Source: Candidatus Kuenenia stuttgartensis
Lineage (GTDB): Bacteria; Planctomycetota; Planctomycetia; Planctomycetales; Planctomycetaceae
Assembly: GCA_945861975.1 (NCBI GenBank)
Contig: CAMAXD010000015.1
Span: forward strand, 1-36,220
Length of the DNA: 36,220 nucleotides
Direction of reading: 5' to 3'
Part shown: positions 30,217 through 36,220 of the stretch, one piece after another
Position numbering within the stretch: the stretch's first letter is position 1
Layout: each line of letters begins with the position of its first letter
The notes under the pieces: model-generated
Databases searched by the model: none
The model's input: the letters and a program-made list of their open reading frames with translations, nothing else
What the model was told of the DNA's origin: nothing
Translations under genes and position numbers: made by a program

Positions 30217-30888
30217 TCACTTCGCCGATGGCAGATGCCCCAGCACGCTCTCCGCCACCTGTTTGGCCATGGCTTCATTTCCCATGGCGTTGAAATGAAC
30301 TCCGTCAGTGGACTGCCATTCCGCATGAGTTTCGACCAACTGAAACAGATCGTCTGTTGTCGAGGCATTGTCCTTCATGATCTCAGCAGCGAGCGCATTG
30401 CGCACTTTGACACGGCTTGTGTCATCAGCGAAAGCCTGAAGATCGTCTTTCTTCCGCAGAGGCGTTGTCGTGGTCCAGATCAGTTTTGCATCGCCCGCAT
30501 GTTGCTTGATGGAAAGAACTGTTTTAGCAATTCCGTCACGATACTGTTCTTCCGTGTAACCCCAGCCGTGCAGGCCATTGTTGAAGTGAATCACGGAGAA
30601 CTTGTACTGCTTCAAAAGCAGTTGCAGATCGTCGTTGAACGTCGGATCCGAGACACATTTTGAGGTCGTCAGCCGAGCACAACTGGCTTTGCCGGCCAAT
30701 TGCTTCTCCACAGCACCAAAGTATCCGCGCGTAATCGAATCACCAACGAACAAAACTTTGGGCAGGTCTTCTTTATCAGCATCCGTCACCCAGATATCGA
30801 TCCATTCGATCCGCTCTCGGATTGGCTCGTCTGCAAACAGAAATGGACAGAGCGAACAGAGGGCGATCAGGAAGCAGATGGACTTCAT
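30217..30888 (-). CDS. Exported SGNH/GDSL-type hydrolase
   Basis: MKSICFLIALCSLCPFLFA signal, PKVLFVGDSITRGYFGAV (block I), VIHFNNGLHGW, STDGVHFNAMGNEAMA (block V). Confidence 0.85.
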   Translation of the reverse strand: MKSICFLIALCSLCPFLFADEPIRERIEWIDIWVTDADKEDLPKVLFVGDSITRGYFGAVEKQLAGKASCARLTTSKCVSDPTFNDDLQLLLKQYKFSVIHFNNGLHGWGYTEEQYRDGIAKTVLSIKQHAGDAKLIWTTTTPLRKKDDLQAFADDTSRVKVRNALAAEIMKDNASTTDDLFQLVETHAEWQSTDGVHFNAMGNEAMAKQVAESVLGHLPSAK

Positions 30889-30974
30889 GGTTCTTTTCAC
30901 ATTGTGGAGGGCGAACTTTGAAAATCCCGGCGACACAAACGTGTGCCGGAAGCACTTTCAGAGTCTCAAACTAA

Positions 30975-31143
30975 GTTACAGGTGACTCAGACATCCTACA
31001 CGTTGATCATCGCAGAAGTCCACTTCAGCCAGTTCCCGACACAAGGCCGTCGATTTCCGTTTCCGCACTTTCTTCGGCCCGTCTTTGCGATCGTACCGCC
31101 GTCCGATTTCGCATGACATCGTGACTTCAAACGAATTCGGCAT
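30975..31143 (-). CDS. Small basic hypothetical ORF (about 57 aa), possibly a decayed C-terminus
   Basis: Manual translation MPNSFEVTMSCEIGRRYDRKDGPKKVRKRKSTALCRELAEVDFCDDQRVGCLSHL*; below the ORF-track size cut-off; reading frame open further upstream (ATVERDLAVDG). Confidence 0.3.
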
Positions 31144-31215
31144 TCCATCAACAGCCAGATCGCGTTCAACAGTCGCTCACAAGGAAACTATGCCGGACAT
31201 CTGTCTCAACGCAGG

Positions 31216-32091
31216 TCATCCGATCTCAAGCGTCGTAACGCCGAAGATGCGGCGATTGTCCAGTAGTGGAGCAGGACCATAATACATACGCACGCCCCCA
31301 AAGACTTCCTGCATTTTGTACTTCTCGCATAGGGTGATGGCTGGTGGATTATTGTCCGGCACGTCCAAAAAGATTGGCATCCCTTTGCTGGAAAGTTGGC
31401 ATGACTGAAACAGGGCTTCAGCAACTTCGATGGAGTCCGCAAACAACGGCCCAATCCTCCATCCGTTTAGGCAGGGACGCATGACGCCAAAACCGAGTAG
31501 CTGTCCGTCTTTCACAAATGCCAAAGAAACCGCATTCTTTTGTTGTGTCCATTGCACCAGAAATTTTTCTCTACGGACCGGAAAACACTGGCTGTCATAA
31601 TCCGCAAGCATCGGAAGACCGACCGAGGCTACGTCCACGATCCGTTCAGATTGAATCATTCCCGACGCAGGTTGTGTGAGTTGAAATCGCCGATGGCGAA
31701 TGAACGGCGTGAATCCCCCTTTCTGATAAAAGGGGACCATCGCATCGACCCCGTCTAGCCCGATGGTTCCGCCATCCTTGAGTCGTGACAATAAGCGATC
31801 TCTCCGAGCGAACCATAGTGTCTTCCCCAATCCATTTCCTCGGTGAGCATTGTTGACGATGAAAAGTCCCATGAAGCCAAAACTGTCACCGTGACGGATA
31901 ATTGCTCCGCCGCCGATAACCTTGTCATTCTCGGCAATTGCCAGAAAGCCTTCTGGATCGAGGTTCCAGAAGGATTGAGCATCATTGACGCCGGGGTTCC
32001 ATCCTTCGTCGCCAGCCCATGCCACGAGTTGTTGAACTTCTTGTGCATTCATCGGGCGAATCATTTCAGCTTCAGGCAAATTGGTATTCAT
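31216..32091 (-). CDS. GNAT-family N-acetyltransferase, two-domain
   Basis: 291 aa; FMGLFIVNNAHRGNGLGKTLWFARRDRL (acetyl-CoA motif), second GNAT-like half (GFGVMRPCLNGWRIGPLFADSIEVAEALF). Confidence 0.88.
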   Translation of the reverse strand: MNTNLPEAEMIRPMNAQEVQQLVAWAGDEGWNPGVNDAQSFWNLDPEGFLAIAENDKVIGGGAIIRHGDSFGFMGLFIVNNAHRGNGLGKTLWFARRDRLLSRLKDGGTIGLDGVDAMVPFYQKGGFTPFIRHRRFQLTQPASGMIQSERIVDVASVGLPMLADYDSQCFPVRREKFLVQWTQQKNAVSLAFVKDGQLLGFGVMRPCLNGWRIGPLFADSIEVAEALFQSCQLSSKGMPIFLDVPDNNPPAITLCEKYKMQEVFGGVRMYYGPAPLLDNRRIFGVTTLEIG

Positions 32092-32170
32092 CGTTGTCCT
32101 TGAGAAATTTTTTTTCTGCGGTGCAGAAGCGGCTGGATGGAAGTTAGGAGTCTCGAACAGCCGTCAATAA

Positions 32171-32717
32171 GGCTTCTTCCGCTGCTCGCAGTACAACGCT
32201 CCGGGCCATCCACGGGTTCGCCTCAACGAAGAGACGATCGGCCTGCAAATGCTGGCGATCTTCGACAAGATGTGCATCGAGAGCGATGACGTGCGGGAGT
32301 GGTTCGCAGCGCCGTTGCGGGTGCGGACACAGTACGAGCAGGACGACGCACGGCTCAAGGCCGACGAAATCCTAAGGCCGCTTTCGCTCCTTCGCCAGCA
32401 TAAGAATCAGCTTTTGAATATGCGGCTGAACGAGAAGATTGATGCTGATAGCTATGCCGCCCAGGCCACCAAACATCGGGATCGTGAGGCGAACTTCAAG
32501 CTGAAATTGAATGCCTGCGATCAAGGCTTTTGAAATTTCGCAAAGCCTTCGTGGCAAATGGCTTATGGCTGACGACTCAGTGAAGCGTCGGTATTTGGCA
32601 ATTGTCTTTTTGAACTTCGTCCTCGACGACGCAACTCTAGTGCCGACAACAAGAAAGCCCTTCGAGTTTCTCGCCGAAGGGCTTCTTGTCTCGTCTAGTC
32701 GGGAATACAGGATTTGA
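32171..32717 (+). pseudogene. Serine site-specific recombinase, C-terminal remnant with frameshift
   Basis: FFRCSQYNAPGHPRVRLNEETIGLQMLAIFDKMCIESDDVREWFAAPLRVRTQYEQDDARLKADEILRPLSLLRQHKNQLLNMRLNEKIDADSYAAQATKHRDREANFKLKLNA | IKAFEISQSLRGKWLMADDSVKRRYLAIVFLNFVLDDATLVPTTRKPFEFLAEGLLVSS; frame changes near 32511-32530; stop just upstream; catalytic N-terminus absent. Confidence 0.75.
32651..32687 (+). terminator. Hairpin at the recombinase-remnant 3' end
   Basis: agaaagcccttcg-agtttctcgc-cgaagggcttctt. Confidence 0.5.
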
Positions 32718-32740
32718 ACCTGCGACCTCTTGGCCCCCAG
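32699..32740 (-). other. tRNA-Pro(GGG)-like 3' half, att-site-like fragment
   Basis: RC: CTGGGGGCCAAGAGGTCGCAGGTTCAAATCCTGTATTCCCGA = anticodon loop (CTGGGGG), 3' anticodon stem, variable loop, T-arm (GCAGG TTCAAAT CCTGT), acceptor 3' strand with G72/A73. The 5' half is not present. Confidence 0.75.
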
Positions 32741-32900
32741 AATTTTCCAGCACCGTCAGTTGTGAGTCGAGAAATACACGATCGACAATGAATCTACAGC
32801 ATATCTTATCGTTTTCAAGTGCAGTCGAGTTCACTCATAGTTATTCGATTCTGACGAGAAACGGGTAGAAACGGGTAGAGAGTTTTACCGCCGTTACTCA

Positions 32901-32922
32901 CGTGGATCTCAATACGCAAGGC
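32901..32922. repeat. 22-bp direct repeat, copy 1
   Basis: cgtggatctcaatacgcaaggc, identical to 34015-34036. Confidence 0.95.
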
Positions 32923-33341
32923 TTCGTGATCGCTCACGAGAATTGGATGCTTGACGGCAGCAAGCCCGCTCGGGGCATCTCTGGAGACGCTGAGGCAGCA
33001 GCTTGGGCCTTGGCAACATGCCCCATCGTAGTACACGGGCTGCGTTATGCCCGGTGCCTGGCGAGTCACGCCATTTCCACAAATTAAGATAATGGAAACA
33101 ACAGAAACGCCGTAGGGGGTTGTGCATTTAAGGTCATAGCCATAAATACTGAACGGAGTAATACACCTAAATACCTGAATGGAAATTGGATTAATTGCAT
33201 TTAATCAGCTCATTCTTATTGCCCCTGCCCCCCCCCCCAAATCCCTAAGCTTCCTTTTTGCACGTGTGCGTCTTATCTGCCACCTGCTGCCACCTGCTGC
33301 TGAGTGCTGTGTGGTTTCTCGAACAACAACAGGGAGTAAAC

Positions 33342-33938
33342 GTGAGATTCAAAGTTTTGTGGTTGGCCGGCTTAATGCTCGCAGTGGCCGCTGGTATGTC
33401 TTCGGTCGAAGCCGGTGTGATTTACAACTTCTCGTATGTCGACAGCAACAGCAATACGCTGTCCGGAAAACTGGAAGGAGTGCTGCAGGGCGACAATGAC
33501 ACGGTGATTTTGTCCACGATTGCGTCCAACATGTTTGGTGTTACGTACAACGTGTACGATCTTAAGTACAACACCTTCAGTCTTGGATCAGTTACCCTCC
33601 TTGATTCGTATTCGAACACTTATTCTGGTTCATACGTTCTTCCCACGGTATCGATCAGTGGCGACATAATGGATCTGTTTTTAACAACCGACATCGATTT
33701 GTTTGCATACGCTCCTCCAGGCTTTCTTTCAAGTAGTGGGGTGACTGATTACCAGAGTTTCATTGGATCAAGTAGTGTATCTGTGAATGAAACGTTCATC
33801 CCAGTGAATTGGAGGCTCACGTCTACAGCTTCGGCAGCAGTCCCTGAACCATCCTCCATCGCCCTGCTTGGCTTTGGTACTGTTGGTTTGTTCGCCCGTG
33901 CCAGGCGTCGCCGTCGTCAGGCCAAGTTATCCGTCTGA
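33342..33938 (+). CDS. PEP-CTERM sorting-domain exported protein
   Basis: GTG start with RBS-like agggag; signal VRFKVLWLAGLMLAVAAGMSSVEA; C-terminus VPEPSSIALLGFGTVGLFARARRRRRQ. Track ORF start 33258 is upstream of the signal peptide. Confidence 0.85.
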   Translation: MRFKVLWLAGLMLAVAAGMSSVEAGVIYNFSYVDSNSNTLSGKLEGVLQGDNDTVILSTIASNMFGVTYNVYDLKYNTFSLGSVTLLDSYSNTYSGSYVLPTVSISGDIMDLFLTTDIDLFAYAPPGFLSSSGVTDYQSFIGSSSVSVNETFIPVNWRLTSTASAAVPEPSSIALLGFGTVGLFARARRRRRQAKLSV

Positions 33939-34014
33939 TTCCTCAGGCTTCACAATTTGAACCGCTAACGGGCTTCCATCACGGACGTCCGTTTTTCATT
34001 GGTAGTTTTGAAAG

Positions 34015-34036
34015 CGTGGATCTCAATACGCAAGGC
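34015..34036. repeat. 22-bp direct repeat, copy 2
   Basis: cgtggatctcaatacgcaaggc, identical to 32901-32922. Confidence 0.95.
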
Positions 34037-34192
34037 CAGTTGAGTTCCGGTGAAGGGCATAGGGGGTCTAAACAAACCGACCCCCACCCCGGTGCCACAG
34101 GTGAGCCTTTACACGAATCACAATCCTATCCATTGGATTTGAAGTATTGTGTCACATCTGTGCCAATAGTTACGCTGATTTGATACGATGCA

Positions 34193-34232
34193 GACTCACG
34201 TACGACTCACGTACGACTCACGTACGACTCAC
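34193..34232. repeat. 11-bp tandem repeat array (about 3.6 copies)
   Basis: gactcacgtac x3 plus gactcac. Confidence 0.97.
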
Positions 34233-34270
34233 AGGAGGCCACAGGAGGCCACAGGAGGCCACAGGAGGCC
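34231..34270. repeat. 10-bp tandem repeat array (4 copies)
   Basis: acaggaggcc x4, perfect, abutting the 11-bp array. Confidence 0.97.
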
Positions 34271-34471
34271 ATTACAGGCGTTAGAATTGCTAATCCATGC
34301 AATGTGTCGCATTTAAGATGAAGGCCTCTGGTTGCGCATATGACGTAAACCTTTTCTAGATAGCGACTTATGACACGCTACCATTCTGTACCACCTCAGA
34401 AACTATTGTGGGGGACTCTACGATAGGTGATAATATGTTCAGTTATGGATACGCATGTCTTCAATAGGAAG

Positions 34472-34500
34472 GAGCCGCTGAGTTCTCACTCAAACGGCTC
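34472..34500 (-). terminator. Candidate hairpin downstream of the AP2/HNH-like remnant
   Basis: minus strand GAGCCGTTTGAGTGAGAACTCAGCGGCTC: GAGCCG/CGGCTC and TGAG/CTCA pairings. Confidence 0.45.
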
Positions 34501-34525
34501 GTCTGTTTAACTGAATGCTCGACTG

Positions 34526-34612
34526 TTACATAGCCAGCTCATGTCGCATGTTGAAACCATACTTGATCTCCGCTTTCTTACGTGCTTCGACAGCCTCGTC
34601 ATACGTTTTGTA
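34526..34612 (-). pseudogene. C-terminal remnant of an AP2-domain/HNH-endonuclease-like gene, interrupted by the IS
   Basis: YKTYDEAVEARKKAEIKYGFNMRHELAM*; AP2-like 'F.T.EEAV.AR..AE.KYGF' signature; coding frame runs into the left IS terminal repeat at 34613. Confidence 0.6.
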
Positions 34613-36220
34613 GGGTGCGATCTGCGTAATGCGCTGTGACAATGGGAGAAAGAGGTCTATGCAAAAAGAGGCGTCCTGCCTGAGAATGTTGGTTCTCACA
34701 CTAACAAACCAGGAAGGAACACCTCTCATGGACGATCAGGTTACAGCAGGAGCGTTGGTTTGTGCAATTCCGAAGGTGATTGTCGACGGCTGGCTTTTGA
34801 AACGATTCATGGAACTGCGGCGTCAACTGACCGAAACGACCACAGTTCTGAAGCCTGGCATGAGACCTGAGGATGCTGATCAGTTTGAGCACTGCGTGGA
34901 AATGATCGTGCGTGAACAGGCACGATCGTTTGTTGAATGGTGTTTCAATTCTCTGGAACCATCGAAAGTGGACGCGATGCCCAAGGATGTGGAATATCTC
35001 GGGAAGAAGTATCGGCGACTTAATCTCAAGACACGCCACGCCAGAGTGCTCACGCGATTCGGGAACATCATGCTTTTCAGAGCCACCTGGCGTCAGGGAA
35101 GCCGCGGTCGCACGATCGCGCCGCTGGAGAAGATTCTGGGAATTGAGTTCGGGGCCACTCCCGGCGCTCAGGATCTTGTGGGCCGTCAGATCGCTGCAGC
35201 GGGATCGTCGCAGAGTCGCTGCATCGAAGTCATTGCCGAACGCACGGGAGCCAGGATTGGCCCTGAAAAACTTCGGAATCTGAGCTCTTACCTGGCGGAG
35301 ATCATGGAGCCACAACGTGAAGCCTGTCAGGTGAAGCAACTGGAAGAATGGATTGATGACGCAGTAAAACGCAGTAAAAATGTAACACTCGCGGTCAGTC
35401 GCGACGGAGTCAGTCTGGGGATCGCACCCTTTGGTAACTTCGAAATGGCGTCCGTTGCGACTCTGAGTGTTTACTGCGATGGCCAGCGACTGGGTACGAT
35501 TTATCTGGCCTGTGCTCCGGAAGACAATCAGGAAACACTCAGTCGGAATTTCACGTCGTTGCTGACGTCGATCATTCGCAGTCGCGGCTCAAAACTGAGC
35601 CGCATTGTTTACGTCAGTGATGCCGGGAAAATCGAAACGGCGTATTGGAAGAATGTGTTGCGGCATCTGCATGTGGATGGTCAGAGAATAAGAATTCAAC
35701 GCATTGTCGATTATTACCACGCCAGCCTGCGACTGACCACGATCGCCGACGCCTTGCTGCTGACGACTTCGCAGCGAACCGAGTGGCTGAAGCGAGTCCG
35801 CAAGCTGCTGCTGGAACCCGGTGGCTGGGGCCGCGTGATGCGGTCCATCGCAGGCATGCAGAAACAACATGGCATCAATCCGGACAAGGAGGAAGACGTG
35901 CAGATGGCGAAACGTTACCTGCATCGCTATAGAAGATTTATGAACTATTCCGAATACCGCAGCCATGGCAGCCCAATCGGCAGCGGCATTGTGGAATCGG
36001 CGTGCAAGCAGATCGTGACTGAACGCCTGAAGCTGTCCGGCATGCGCTGGTCCCACGCGGGAGCCCAGCAGATCCTGACTCTGCGGTCGATTCTTTTGAG
36101 TCAAACCTGGCACGCGACGTTTAAGAAATCTTTAATAGCATCTCCCGCCGTCAGTATCCTAAGCCTTGAACAAGCCTCGTAATTTCATTGCTCTCACAGC
36201 GCGATCAGCAGATCGCACCC
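34613..36220 (+). mobile_element. ISKra4-family-like insertion sequence
   Basis: Terminal inverted repeats: left 34613-34639 gggtgcgatctgcgtaatgcgctgtga; right (RC of 36194-36220) gggtgcgatctgctgatcgcgctgtga; 23/27 identical. Contains the intact transposase. Confidence 0.88.
34728..36182 (+). CDS. ISKra4-family-like transposase
   Basis: RBS aggaagga then ATG 34728; IVYVSDAGKIETAYWKNVL, IVDYYHASLRL, YRSHGSPIGSGIVESACKQIVTERLKLSGMRWSHAGAQQILTLRSI. Confidence 0.82.
   Translation: MDDQVTAGALVCAIPKVIVDGWLLKRFMELRRQLTETTTVLKPGMRPEDADQFEHCVEMIVREQARSFVEWCFNSLEPSKVDAMPKDVEYLGKKYRRLNLKTRHARVLTRFGNIMLFRATWRQGSRGRTIAPLEKILGIEFGATPGAQDLVGRQIAAAGSSQSRCIEVIAERTGARIGPEKLRNLSSYLAEIMEPQREACQVKQLEEWIDDAVKRSKNVTLAVSRDGVSLGIAPFGNFEMASVATLSVYCDGQRLGTIYLACAPEDNQETLSRNFTSLLTSIIRSRGSKLSRIVYVSDAGKIETAYWKNVLRHLHVDGQRIRIQRIVDYYHASLRLTTIADALLLTTSQRTEWLKRVRKLLLEPGGWGRVMRSIAGMQKQHGINPDKEEDVQMAKRYLHRYRRFMNYSEYRSHGSPIGSGIVESACKQIVTERLKLSGMRWSHAGAQQILTLRSILLSQTWHATFKKSLIASPAVSILSLEQAS

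Noticed and set aside
32699-32740. Complete tRNA gene
   Set aside because: No 5' acceptor strand, D-arm or 5' anticodon stem upstream; only the 3' half is present.
32686-32868. ORFs 32686..32868 (+) and 32637..32834 (-) as proteins ('NTGFEPATS', 'QEVAGSNPVFPT')
   Set aside because: These strings are translations of the tRNA 3'-half and its antisense, a common source of spurious ORFs.
33980-34000. Terminator for the PEP-CTERM gene at acggacgtccgttttt
   Set aside because: The palindrome leaves only a 4-bp stem with a 4-nt loop; too weak to call.
34193-34270. CRISPR array
   Set aside because: Units are contiguous 10-11-bp tandem repeats without spacers and no cas genes are present.
34701-35339. 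212-aa minus-strand ORF
   Set aside because: Antisense to the transposase.

Overview
Planctomycete-type chromosomal window (36.2 kb). From left to right it holds: the 5' part of an S9/DPP-IV-like peptidase cut by the window edge (absent from the ORF track); mcsB; homoserine dehydrogenase; the futalosine-pathway pair mqnA-mqnC; a TAT-exported Gfo/Idh/MocA oxidoreductase; a frameshifted ParE-type TA locus; an anti-sigma factor and ECF sigma factor; a DUF218/YdcF-like membrane protein; a decayed LuxR/FixJ-type regulator; a sulfatase; a beta-propeller/di-heme cytochrome protein; two planctomycete PSCyt/PSD1 proteins; an esterase; a DUF11 repeat protein; an AlkC-like HEAT protein; a beta-helix protein; a UvsE endonuclease fused to a GIY-YIG nuclease and overlapping tspO; an SGNH hydrolase; and a GNAT protein. 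From about 32.1 kb the window becomes an accessory patchwork: serine-recombinase remnant, tRNA-Pro 3'-half (att-like), PEP-CTERM gene between 22-bp direct repeats, two abutting tandem-repeat arrays, an AP2/HNH-like gene remnant, and a complete ISKra4-like IS whose right inverted repeat ends at the last base. The two most interesting observations are (1) a VHL beta-domain-like module, with the hydroxyproline-pocket residues largely conserved, inserted in the S9 peptidase, and (2) the UvsE::GIY-YIG fusion translationally coupled to tspO. All family calls come from reading translated motifs by eye; no database search was run.
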